This document shows, in pieces, positions 34,900 through 46,764 of a stretch of DNA of 64,000 bases. Under the pieces are notes generated by a model. That model made no database searches and was not told where the DNA came from. It saw only the letters and a program-made list of their open reading frames with translations. How positions within the stretch are numbered: the first letter of the stretch is position 1; every line of letters begins with the position of its first letter. The DNA is taken from NCBI GenBank assembly GCA_028023455.1, contig JAQFVV010000064.1:708825-772824 (forward strand). The letters are read 5' to 3'. Made by a program: the position numbers and the translations under genes. The stretch comes from Epiperipatus broadwayi. Lineage: Eukaryota > Onychophora > Udeonychophora > Euonychophora > Peripatidae.

Positions 34900-36000
34900 G
34901 GTTTTATAAATTAAATAAATAAATATTTATTAAATCATGAGAGCATGAAGTGAGATACAAATGGTAATATGAATTACATTGAGCCAATATTTCACAGGAG
35001 ACCACCTCAATGGCATAAGAATACTATCCCACCTTCTTGTCTCAAATAATAAATTTATAGCGGTCTTATGACTCTAAAAATAATTAATTAATTAAGATAA
35101 TACTGATAAATAAATCTTAATCTCTTTATTCAAAATAATATAACTAAAATAATCTCAGATTCCTTAAACTAATTCGAGTCAATTAAAATTTCGGTAGTCA
35201 AGCATGATAAGGGATATCACCCTCAACTACGCCTAATTAATAATAATCATGGTAAATAATAATAATAATAATCTTCAATGTATAATTTGATCTCATCTAT
35301 TTTCCCCGTTATAGTTCTTATCAATAATAATAATGATAAACAAATAATATAGCATAATCTTTTAGTTTTCATGTGACATCTTAAATAAAATATGTGGTAT
35401 GATTTTATAATCTGAGGATATGTGGCCACGAATTACATTATGATTCCGTGTAATAAATTATATAACTAATTTATGACCATAATGATAATGTAAATGAAAA
35501 TTTCTGAAATAAATCATATTAAGAAACATTATAATTTTTAAATAATAATCTTATTCATACTGTGTTTTGGTTCAAAACATCTGTAATCATGTGTTTGCGA
35601 TGTGACAGAATCAATTCAACACAAAAATTTATAAAAAAAACAAGTTTAACAAATTTTATTACAATATTTTCAACCCAAATAAATTATGTACAATATTTAC
35701 AATTAAAATAATATTTACAATTAAAATAATCTTGGATAATTACATATTTCCTCATATCAAAATAAAATAACAAAATCATAAAATCTAAGCATCTAAGCCT
35801 TCACTCCGACTTAGAACTTATGTTTTCTTTTAAAATATTCATAATAGTACTATCAATAATATTCATGGATACACGTAGAGTTTTAAATATGTTATCTACA
35901 ACTGAATGATACTATAATATTTTTCCATCAAAACAATGCCAATTATAAAAAACATAAACATAAACTACAGAAGTATTACTTATTTTAATATATCTCTATC
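34900..36000 (+). repeat. Diverged interspersed repeat, inverted partner near 61.6-62.5 kb
   Basis: The block CCACCTCAATGGCATAAGAA (near 35004) and several following blocks (for example ATGATAAGGGAT near 35204) reappear in reverse complement and in the same order at about 62470-61620. The copies look roughly 70% alike by eye. No coding capacity is seen. Confidence 0.6.
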
Positions 36001-39000
36001 AATGTATACTCAATTATTTAAAATAACTTATCATGATAGTGCTTATGTTATTAAACAAAAATATATTTATTCCGGTTCATTAATAAAATCAGTTGACTCA
36101 ATTAAAAAATATAATTATCATACATTATATATCTTACTTGGGATTACTTTAATATAAAACTCTATGTGTGTGTTGATGTGTTTCCTAAAACATTAAACTA
36201 ATATTTATAAAATATAATTACTTGTTCTGTTCTATATTGTTTCTTTAGCTATATTATCCATTAAAAATATGCATTACATATCAATTAAATATATTTAAAA
36301 TTATTCAAAAATTTCGTGAATAATTTTATTATCATTTATATACTTTCTTAAAAATAGTTTACTAAAATATAAAAAATATTTTATGATTCTTTATCCTTAT
36401 TTTAAGTTTATTCTCAATCTCATTTATATTAATTCTCCACATCATTCAAAGCAAGAAAAACCTATCTTATCCTCTTCCAAATAACGATCCTTCAATTCCA
36501 AAATTATTTATCATTCTCCCTCAAAATACAGTTATGTACGATGCAATACTTAAAAATTACAATAGTGATCAGGTGCATAGGTATGAAGAACAAACTAGAG
36601 TATTAACTCAATAGTACACACATATTAGATAGTCAACATGGCAACAGTGCATAAAGAAAAGAGGCCTGACTTTTCTGTCTAATAACCTCGACTAAAGTAA
36701 CAATGTCCAAGCTATTTATTCAGCTTTTCAGAACATTAATATTCAATACTAAAGAAAAACACTGTCCATGGAAACATATAAGTTACAGGGCTTTGTTATA
36801 TGTACCTGCATAATTACTAAGATAATAAAACTATTTTTATTCCCCATAAAAACCTACATCAAAGCATCCCTTAGGTTCCTTTTTAAATACTCCCAAGTCA
36901 CTACCTTTTAAATTTTTTTTATAGATTTATCAATCTACATCGCCAAAAATTCTTAAAACATAGTTCTAAAAAAAAACAATAAATAAAATTCACATATAAA
37001 GTCAACGATCTAGACTATTCAACAAGAAAAAATTACTTCACTTTTAAAAAATTCTTAAACAAAAATACAAATGACTGGTATCGATATAATAAAATCAATA
37101 CTTTAAACACTTAAAAAAATAATAGTTCTTTTACGAAAGAATCATATAATTATATTCATCATTAAATCATACTATATCAGTAATATAAATGAAGGTATGC
37201 ATATTTTTCAATAAAAATTTAACTCATATAAGTTTTATATGTGTTTAATGTATTCACACATACTCATACGTTCATACAATAATATTATAAAATACTCCAC
37301 ACAATCTAAAGAAAAGAAAACAAATACATCATTAAAAAAAATAATATTTTATAACTTTTACCCAAGTGATAATTCTGCTAATTGATCACTTTTCAGACAT
37401 TTTCTTGGTCCACAATTAATAAAATATTGCATAATATAAACATTTATTTAACAACTACCATACTTAAAATATTAAAAACTTTATAAAAAATTATTAAGTA
37501 TTCTTTATGGTAATTATAATACTATATTAGTAAATAATTTTTTTATATGTACTTTTTTTATCCACGATTATAATAAGAAAAAACTTAATATTAATATTAG
37601 TTCATAAATAATAAAAAATACAGTTATGCAAAACTCCAGTCCATGATAAGTACTCATTTTAAAAAAATGTTTTATATTTCTTCGGTGTATTTCATTACCA
37701 AATCCTTGTAAGCATTGAAACCACCCGACACATGTTGTTATAACAATTGTCTTAACACTTGAAGACAACAACTCCTCTCCCAACACAATGCATAATCAGT
37801 TGATTACAACAATGATGAAAGAAAATTTAAAAAAAATGAAAAGGAAAGTCGACTTTGAAAAATCATAATTTATTGATGAAAATAATCATTAATCCTTGCT
37901 TTAAAATGTTTATAACATATAGTCCTTTATCTATATTTTTCCAGATAATGATTATTGAAGATACTATTAATTCAAAATGTTTAAAATAATTCTCCAGAGT
38001 TTTTCTTATTCCACAGAATCCTTATATAGGTTTCTAGTGTTTCTGACACAGTGATAAATATTCAGGCATACTTAACCATACTTAATGTAAATTTGCGCAT
38101 TTTTCATTCCAATAAAATTAACATTTAACCATTTCATAAGGCTAGCATATAGTTCTTCTGTCAGGATAATTTTTATTTATCCAAGGATATTTTTCTCTTC
38201 AGTTAATAATTTCCAATTATCAGTTTTTTAAATGTTATTAAATACATGCAGTATTTTTAAATAATAAAGACTTATTACGTAAAATATATTTGCAGTAACT
38301 ATCTTTATTTTTCCATCATTTTGGAATAACAGTTTAGAATAAATTCTTTAAAAAAATGTTTTCTTTAAAAAGAAACATCTTCTGAAACTCTTTGCAGATT
38401 TTTAGATAAAGCTATCTTTTTCCAATAAAAGGCATTTTTGCTTTTAATTTTCCATAAACTTTTCTGTTTAATTCCTTATATAATGTACAAAATATTAATC
38501 TGACCAATAAAATATTTTTCTTCATTAATAATTTTAAAAATACATTTTCAATTAAGGATTGTAATTCCAGCCTTTCTTTACACAGGTAGATAATTACTCT
38601 TTGTATGAATTCCATAATTATTGCAATGTTAAAATTAAATTTTGATAAAACACTTAGTAGAGAATTTTTGTTGCTCAACAATGCATAATTTAAACTGAAT
38701 AAATTTATAGTTTTTTTGATACTCTCTTTTTTAAAATAATTTAATTAGTACACTATATAATACATTACTATTTTAAAAATAAATTAAGAGAGTTACTTTA
38801 AAACAAATTGACTTGTAAAGCACAGAATTGACTGATAAAAGCACACCTAAACTATTTTAAAAGCAACCAGAAACAAGTGGACATCTGTTTTTATACCAAA
38901 ATAAATCTATGATTGGATTGGTTGATTAGACTTTCATCTGATGATCTGATTTACATATCCAGCCAAATTGCACAATTAAAATTAAAAATAAAATTTTATG

Positions 39001-40619
39001 ACTCTTCTTTTTAAAATATTATTTAAAAATATTAATTTTAAATTAATTTTACACTTTATTTAAACCAACTAAACATCTTAAAATGCCTTTTAAAAATAAT
39101 ATTTTATTAATTTTTTCAATATTTAGTTGTAATGTATTTAGTTTTCTAAACAGAAAATCTAATTTTTGTTAACTACATTCATTTTAAAACCTAATTAAAT
39201 ATTTTATAATAGCTAATTTTTATCTTTATCTTGTAGTAGACAAATAAATGTTTTCAATTTTATAGTATAATTTTAAAGCAATTTTGAAACTTTACTAGAA
39301 AACTTGTAAGCATACATGTATGAATATTTACATGTCATGTCACTTAAAATTCAGACAATCTGTATCCAATTCTGTCTGGAAATAAAAATAAATGTTTAAT
39401 TGCAAAAATATTATATTAAAGAATAATGATATAATAATATAATTTAGAATAATAATTTTAATACTATAAAACTAAATACATATTTCTCCATCACAAAATA
39501 CTACCTTTTTAAATAAATGATTTTTAATACAATTATTAAGTATAATTTTCATTTTAAAATATTTATTTAATTGTAGGTTATTACTTTCAAAATTCAGCTT
39601 TTAATACTTATTTAAAACACTTATTAATACATTATTTTAGTATGGCCAGTTTTTCCAACCATATAAAACTACACCATATAGCTTTATTTAACTGTTTTTA
39701 ATATATTTATCATAGTTTTATACATTTAGTATTCTTATTTTACTTTAACTAAGCTTTTAAAAAGATTGTCAGCATAGCATAGTAATCATACCAATAGAAT
39801 ACATCTTTAATTTAAATTTTTTAAAAAAATTGGCACAATAAATTTATTTAGACTGGATACAAAAAGGGGAATATATTTAAAAATAGCAGTTTATTACTTT
39901 AACACTTGTGCAATTTTATAGTCTACATTTGTCAACTCTAGAAATATCTTTGAAACTATGTGGAATCAGTGGATATCAGATGGTGATATCAATGAATTTT
40001 TAGATATTGAATGTTGGCCTGCATTAAAAAAACACTGGATTGTGTTCAACTGTCAAAACTTAATTATTTTAAATAGTTTTTATTTATTTAACTTAAACAC
40101 TTAAAATTTTAAACATGCTATTTTGAAACCAGCCTGAATATTTAAAAGTATAAAACTAATTTCAGATAATCATCCATGCTTTTTGCATCATTGGTTGTGT
40201 GAGAACTATTGTCACATAAATATCCATACAAGTTGATTAGTTTGGTTTCAGATTTGTATTACCTTTCAATTAAAACTCAAATAGTTATAATACATAAAAG
40301 AGATTCTTGATAGATAAGCAAGTTTCAGATGTTTTCATTGATGAAAAATAATACTCAAAATTTTATCAGAAAATCTAAGTAAAACTATCATTTAAAATAC
40401 AATAATTTTGAATAATTTGGTGGAGATAAATTGGCAGTTATTGCTTCTGGTATTAAATGCAATTTAATTCTAGCTGTTTAGTTAATTGACATATACCAAT
40501 CTTTCTCCCAAGATTATAAATAACAGCAGTTTAACAAAAAAGATAAATAATTTAAAAATCTATAATTGCTGATATATTGTATATCTATCTAATTACAGAT
40601 CCAGATTAATTTTAATTCA
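36001..40619. other. Very AT-rich intronic stretch
   Basis: No gene, RNA or recognisable repeat is supported. Open frames at 37568-37786 and 38412-38681 show no domain. Confidence 0.5.
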
Positions 40620-40946
40620 AAATTAACGCATCCCAAGAGTATTCATTCAATACCAACTGGGTAGCATCAATAATACTATTAAATAAACTCTATTAAACTT
40701 AACAAGTTTATTCACTTGCAAATAAATGTATATAAATAACATAATTAATACCAATTATAAATTACATCGTTATCTCTTAAGACCTTGATAAACTGTGGTT
40801 ATATGAATTAACTTATTCACACAGTAAAATAGCTCATACCCCTGTGTTTCCATTAATTATGGTTTTTTATACATACAGATATTCTATATCTTGCACATGC
40901 ATCAATTCCATAATGATCATTAATTATTCAGCCCACACACTGCCGA

Positions 40947-40986
<40 letters not shown>

Positions 40987-40992
40987 TCGGCA

Positions 40993-41029
<37 letters not shown>

Positions 41030-41290
41030 TTCATCATTTGAGTAAATCATGCAGGTTTCTATATTAATCCTTCATGCATAATCTAAGCTCATTTGCATAT
41101 GTTACTTTTTATACCATTCAAAGATATTTATGTTGTATTTATTTTTTCTAGAGCGATAATAGTAAAGCAGGGTGTCAATTATAGGTGTGCTATCTATACA
41201 TAGTTACAAAAATGTAATCAACTTTATTTATACTTTAAATATATACATGCACAGAAAGTCCATTCTTGCTCTCGCTTTATATTTAATCTG
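40620..41290 (+). repeat. Diverged ~0.6-kb duplication, partner at 45970-46470
   Basis: Ordered matches include GGGTAGCATCAATAA/AAATAGCATCAATAA, CCATTAATTATG-type blocks and GTGTCAATTATAG/ATGTCAATTATAG. The duplication flanks the gypsy relic and the 45-kb ribozyme foldback, so it may mark an older segmental event or the ends of a larger element. Confidence 0.6.
40938..40995. repeat. (TA)n palindrome with 15-bp arms
   Basis: CACTGCCGATAACTA (40938-40952) and its reverse complement (40981-40995) enclose (TA)n. Another (TA)n follows at 40996-41026. It resembles 1867-1908. Confidence 0.8.
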
Positions 41291-41999
41291 TAAAGTAGAA
41301 AAATAATTCCATAAATTTATGTGGTCCCTAATGATTTAAAATATGTCTTAAAGATGGCGATGATCCTTCTTCACACTGATCAGTTGTTGTTTTTATTTGG
41401 CTGTTTTATTGTTGATAAATCCTCCAATGCATCTACTGTTCGATTGATTAATTGAATACTTATTTCAGTGAAATCTGATTCTTATGGCTAGCTATCGGGG
41501 AGGGGGGGGTCCTCATTTTGTGTGATTGTGTGTGTAACGATGCATTCCTCTCCTTTATAAAAAATTTTCTTTATTACTACCTGATTCTCAATGAACACTA
41601 TCTCTTTCTGATATCTCACTCTGACATTGTCAAAAATAATTTGATATGTTTCTTTAAGTGTTATCCATATTTCAATTGGATACGTCTGATTTGTTTAGCT
41701 AATATTTTTATAGTTATACTAGGAAGCCTTTTTTTTTCTCTTAAAATATCTCTTATCCGAACTTGTTCACCAAATTTAAATTTTTTTATTTAAATTGTTT
41801 TCACAAATTATATTATTAAGAGATACTAACTTCCACAAATGCATATAAAATTATTAATGCATTAAAAATTCTGGCAGTGTCTTCATTGTTCATATACATG
41901 TTTTAAAATGTTGAAAAAATATTGTGTCAATTAATGTTTTTTTTTTTTTGTAAATCATTGGATTCAAGATAGTAGAGTGGTATCAAGACTTGGTGTATT
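41291..41999. other. Intronic stretch, no gene seen
   Basis: A G-run occurs near 41500-41510. The open frame 41518-41793 has no recognisable domain. Confidence 0.45.
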
Positions 42000-44500
42000 C
42001 CCTTATTACCAAAAATATTTTTAAACAAGTGTAATGCAAAACCAGAGCCATTGTTGGTCACAACTACTTTGATATATCACTGACTTATGAAGATTTTTTA
42101 TGATCTGATAGTACATTCCATGCTTATATTTTAGATGACTATACCCTGTCCATTTAGAGTATGAATCCACAGCAATTAAAAAGGTGTACTCATTCATTGA
42201 CCCAGTGTGGTCCAAGTGTAGTCTTAGACTTTGGACAGGATTTCAATCATTTTGGAGGCAGATATGTGGTGAATTGATTTTCTGAACATTTCTCACCATC
42301 TGCTCTACTTCCTGGTTCACATTATTGTCACCATACATACATCTTTTGCTAAGTCTTTCATCTGAAATATATCTGGATATTCCTTATATAATAAACCAAT
42401 CACTCTCTTTCAACTTTCTGATGGCATAAGCATGTAGACAGTCATTGATGAACTTTCACACACATTCTCATACAGGTATCTCTATGTAGTTTGGTTAACT
42501 TTTTGACTATTTGTGCTTTATTAAATTTTATAAGGTTTTATATCTGAGATCATTTCTAGTCCAATTTCAAATCTTCAAACTATTTAACATGTTATAATTT
42601 ATGGAGCTATGTAGTTTATTTCTGTGAATGTTTGCCTAACCTCACAAGTATCTGTAAACATGATAAGGCAACTACATGGCTAATTTGTATCAGACCTGTA
42701 AATCAGTTAATAGTCATAGGCCATTAATAAAATTATTCAACATATCAAATGTTGGCTGGCATGATTGGACGTTTTCTTATTATTGCTGAAATTCCTAGTA
42801 ATGAGAAATGAATCATATAAATTTGAAATCTGTGTCTATGTACAAATTAATGAAAGTTTCTAATAGTGAAGCTGCTTGTAATTTTTCTCAACAGTTTTTA
42901 ATATCCTTGAAGTATATTCTATCAATGTGAGATAACAAATCCTTCATTTTCTGAAATATCAATTATTATCATCACATTCTGAATTACTGTGATAATGTAT
43001 GAAGAGTTACTTAGATGTTAACAAGTCTTGGGCTCTCTGAAAGACTAAATTATGCTCTTTAGGCCATGTTCATCACTGTCCTTTTTTAGTGATTCACACA
43101 AACACATTATAACATGTGACTTCGCCTTAAAACAATCTCAAAATATTTAAAAAAACCTAAATATTTGAGATTCCAATATTTTGCAGCATTTTTATCACTT
43201 TAACTTTTTCTGGGTCAGAGTATTTTCCCTTTTGTCTTATTATACATCCCAGAAGCTTTATCCCAGAAGTAGTCCAACTTCAAATAAACTTCTAGTGCAC
43301 AAATTTCCAACACACACATCCAAGTAAGGAATAATTCCTTTCATGCCTTGAAATAAGCTACCAATCTTGACTTCAAATATGTTCGATGCAACTATAATTC
43401 CATAAAGCAGCTTGGTCCATTTGAATAGTCTAACATGGATAGTAGTATTTGACAATTCAGAAGTTTTATCTGTTACAAGTGTTTGGTGGGAGGCAGATTT
43501 TAAATCAATCTTTGTGAAGAATGACATTTTCTGCAGTAATTCTAATTCCATCCAGATTTGGAACAAGATAATCTCCTTTGTTAATGTGTATTAGCTGTAA
43601 CATGATAGTCTGTACATAAACAAATAGGTTTTCTGTTCAGCTTTATAATAACAATATCTGGTGTCACCCATGACATATCCTCCACTAATTTAAAAATGTT
43701 TTTATTAACAATGTCTAGCCTTAATGGTCTTTTTATGTTTTAAATCTCAAATAAAATGGGACCTTACATAGTTTACATACTATTGTTGTATATCACTTAT
43801 TAGTTCAGCATCTACTGGCTATGTTTTTAATTCATCTTATACTGACATGAACAAATGTGGGAACATTTTTGATCTCAGCTTCCAACTGTATTCTCTAATA
43901 ATATTGATACAAATTCCAAGCAGTCTAAACCAGTTTCTATCCAGTAAAGAACTTAGCTATGTCTTAACTATATACATAATGATAGACATTGAATTTAAAA
44001 TTGATTTTAACATGTACAGTTACTTTGCACATAAGTCTATTTTATTCCCATTAATATCTGTGGCTATGATATCTGTTTGCTTGAGGGTCTACTTTATTTT
44101 TTTCAATAATTTTAGACCAGTCTTTCTATAATAATATAGATCCAGCATAACTATCCACTTCCATAATAGTGTATTGCTTACAGAAAATAACTTACAATAG
44201 AATATTACCATTTTTAATCTTTGTAATATCACTGTTTTTCTTTTTACACTTCTATCTCATGATTTAAAATCTGAAATTGTTTTTTATACTCCTGTCTTTA
44301 TTTCAGTAAATGTCAGGTACATGTCCTAGTATACTACAAAACTAATATTTTTTCTCTTCTAAATTTACAATTCTTTTTTATGTGACCTTTTCTCCCCAAG
44401 AGCAATAACAGATTGCAGCATCATTTGAACTCCTATGGCTCGGACTATCAGCTTCTGTTTTATTGTTGGAGTTTTATGAATGTATGTAGTGGCTTGAAAC
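42000..44500 (-). pseudogene. Decayed Ty3/gypsy-type LTR retrotransposon (gag knuckle, RT, integrase)
   Basis: In minus-strand order: near 44430-44370, a CCHC zinc-knuckle remnant (CYCSWGEK then GHIKKNC after a one-base shift); at 43566-43258, an RT segment with FTKIDLKSASHQ and YLDV where YLDD is expected, so a catalytic aspartate is lost; near 42420-42230, an integrase zinc-finger remnant (MKDLAKDV-like); and at 42215-42021, an integrase core start with DHTGSMNEYTFLIAVDSYSK. The order gag-RT-integrase is that of Ty3/gypsy. Numerous stops and shifts make it dead. LTRs were not identified. Confidence 0.75.
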
Positions 44501-44857
44501 TACAAAGCATTCTTTAAATGCAAAACATTTTTCCATTGCATACTTATAAGTAAGATTTGATCCACTTAATAAAATTTTCCTGAACTTGTGATCCATCATT
44601 CCAAATAATAATTAATCCAATAACATGTCTTCCAACTCAGAGCTTACGTTACATTCATTTGTGAGTTTTTTACTGCAATATCATAATTTTGGTATCTTTC
44701 TTAAGATGACTGTTTTCTATTCCTACATCTTAGGCATTCCATGTATTTAGTTGTTGTTGGCTGAAATATACATTTAATTAGTTATTTAATTGCTCATATT
44801 GAATATGGTCAGAAATTTTACATTACGTAATTGTTTTGCCACTTGCAATACATGTTT
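44501..44857. other. Spacer, no gene seen
   Basis: It may contain more of the gypsy gag region (minus strand), but I see no firm motif. Confidence 0.4.
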
Positions 44858-44965
44858 ATAAACAAAGCAAAACTCTCCATACAGTATTGCCACCTGTGCT
44901 AAACAGAGTAATCAATGGATGCCAGAAGGCTTGTGCATAAAATCCCTATCTAATGCCTACTCATC

Positions 44966-45022
44966 CAATATCCCCAGATAGTTTCTGGTTTGTGACCTTC
45001 GTCAGTGAGGAGCTTTGGATCT
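44966..45022 (-). ncRNA. Hammerhead ribozyme, family B left arm (helix III deletion)
   Basis: CTGACGA (45005-44999) and GAAA (44985-44982) are kept, but two bases are missing from helix III (ACTATC instead of ACTAGTC), which should weaken it. Confidence 0.65.
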
Positions 45023-45163
45023 GTGAGCACGGCATCTAGATCTTAGGATCTAATGCAACCCTCTAGCAACCACCTTTTATCTCTACTTAACTACAAAACT
45101 ATGAGAATGAAATTGAAAACACAAAGAATATTTTCAATCTAAGCTCAATAGCTTATATCTTCA

Positions 45164-45259
45164 TATGGGTCTGAACTCAGTTCAGCACCCATACATTTTG
45201 GTTGTAAAAGAGCCAAAGACACCAAAATGTGTGGGTGCTGAATTGAGTTCAGACCCATA
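45164..45259. other. Shared second hairpin, family B copies
   Basis: At 45164-45193 the stems are TATGGGT/ACCCATA and CTGAACT/AGTTCAG, both perfect. The inverted counterpart is at 45231-45259. This is the best-preserved example of the hairpin shared by families A, B, C and E. Confidence 0.7.
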
Positions 45260-45403
45260 TGACTATATAAGCTATTGAGCTTAGATTGAAAATATTTTTT
45301 TGTGTTTTCAATTTCATTCTCATAGTTTTGTAGTTAAGTAGAGATAAAAGGTGTTTGCTAGAGGGTGGCATTAGATCCTAAGATCTAGATGCAGTGCTCT
45401 CAG

Positions 45404-45462
45404 ATCCAAAGCTCCTCACTGACGAAGGCCACAAGCCAGAAACTAGTCTGGGGATATTGGAT
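45404..45462 (+). ncRNA. Type I hammerhead ribozyme, family B right arm (intact)
   Basis: CTGACGA (45419-45425), stem II GGC-CACAA-GCC, GAAA (45439-45442), self-complementary helix III ACTAGT and C17 at 45448. Helix I pairs TCCTCA with TGGGGA, has an interior loop, then pairs ATCCAA with TTGGAT. The only unusual point is A-A at the base of stem II where G-C is common. Sense to the host intron. Confidence 0.85.
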
Positions 45463-45569
45463 GAGTAGGCATTAGTTAGGGATTTTATGGACAAGCCTTC
45501 TGGAATCCATTGATTACTCTGTTTAGCACAGGTGGCAATACTGTATGGAGAGTTTTGCTCTGTTTATCA

Positions 45570-46764
45570 ACAATTAATGTGCTAGTATAGGAAATGTGAT
45601 CATGTGATGCTTAATGGTTTAATACATGTAATCTGAGAAAAACAAAAGTGTAGCTATTTTAACTCTGTTGTCAATAATTCTATTAATAAACATATATCTT
45701 TCAACATGTTCAACATAAATTTTTCAAGCCAAAGATTTATTTATATCAAATTTATGGATACCACTATTTAATAATATCATATTACTATTTAATAATGCCA
45801 TATAATTGTTTACAAAATTGTTCAATTTATTAACATATTCTGTTCCACACATTTGTATACGTTAATCTGCTAGTTAGTTATATCCGTGCCATTCTGCTGT
45901 TTTCTGTATAAGTTATTCTACCAAAACCTGTTGATAGCATCATTCTCCTGTATTCTGGTGATGCTCTTTCAGCATCACCTAAATAGCATCAATAACGTTA
46001 TTAAAATGAAGACTCTTTACTGACAAATAAATAGATAAAGTAATTAATAACAATTAGAAATTACTTCATAATATCTAAAATCCTCGATAATCTGTAATTG
46101 TACAATTTAACTCATTCGTATGCATTGCAAGTTAATATAGTCTGTATGACTGTATTTGCATTAACTATAGTTTCTTTCCATACTGGCCATTAATTATTTA
46201 GCCAACACTATATCAGTACAAAAGTTTAGTAGACTATTGCATGTTTTTATATTAGCCATTCCAGCATAATCTAATATGCAAATGTTATCTTTTAATAACA
46301 ATCATATATATATGAGTGTGTGTGTGTGCGTGTGTGTGTGTTATATGTACATTTTTACAGTGATAATATTAATAAAGGATGTCAATTATAGATATACTTT
46401 CTGTACATAATTACAAAAATTTAGTCAACTTCGTTTACCCTTTAAATGTATACACACGGGGACAGTCCAAGTGTTTGAAAATTGACAAAAAAAGTGGCTG
46501 TTGGATTAATATTTGCAATTCAATCTTCATCATTTGACAATAAATATTAACCTGACTATAAGCTAAGGAGATATCTGAAACTAGTACTCTAGGTCTTGAA
46601 CATTTATATAGACGATTTCATAGTAAAATGAACTGATGTATTTAGATCAGTTGGCAAAACATTAATTATAAGTTTAACTTTAAAGCCATGCACATACATA
46701 TGTATATATAGTATAATTATTATAAGAATAAGAACAACATAGAATTTCCAATTAAACAAGTAAT
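45570..46764. other. Spacer including the second copy of the 0.6-kb duplication
   Basis: 45970-46470 is the diverged partner of 40620-41290. A TA/TG microsatellite lies at about 46303-46342. No gene is seen. Confidence 0.5.

Larger units (their letters stand above)
44858..45569. mobile_element. Ribozyme family B foldback with ~340-bp arms
   Basis: A near-perfect inverted repeat whose arms run from about 44858 to 45203 and 45222 to 45569 around a short loop. Each arm carries a hammerhead and the shared second hairpin. A transcript would form a very long, nearly continuous duplex. Ends resemble GATAAACAGAGCAAAACT. Confidence 0.88.

Noticed and set aside
35412-35440. CTGAGGA followed by GTGG/CCAC and GAAT
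   Set aside because: The second core is wrong and neither helix I nor helix III is formed.
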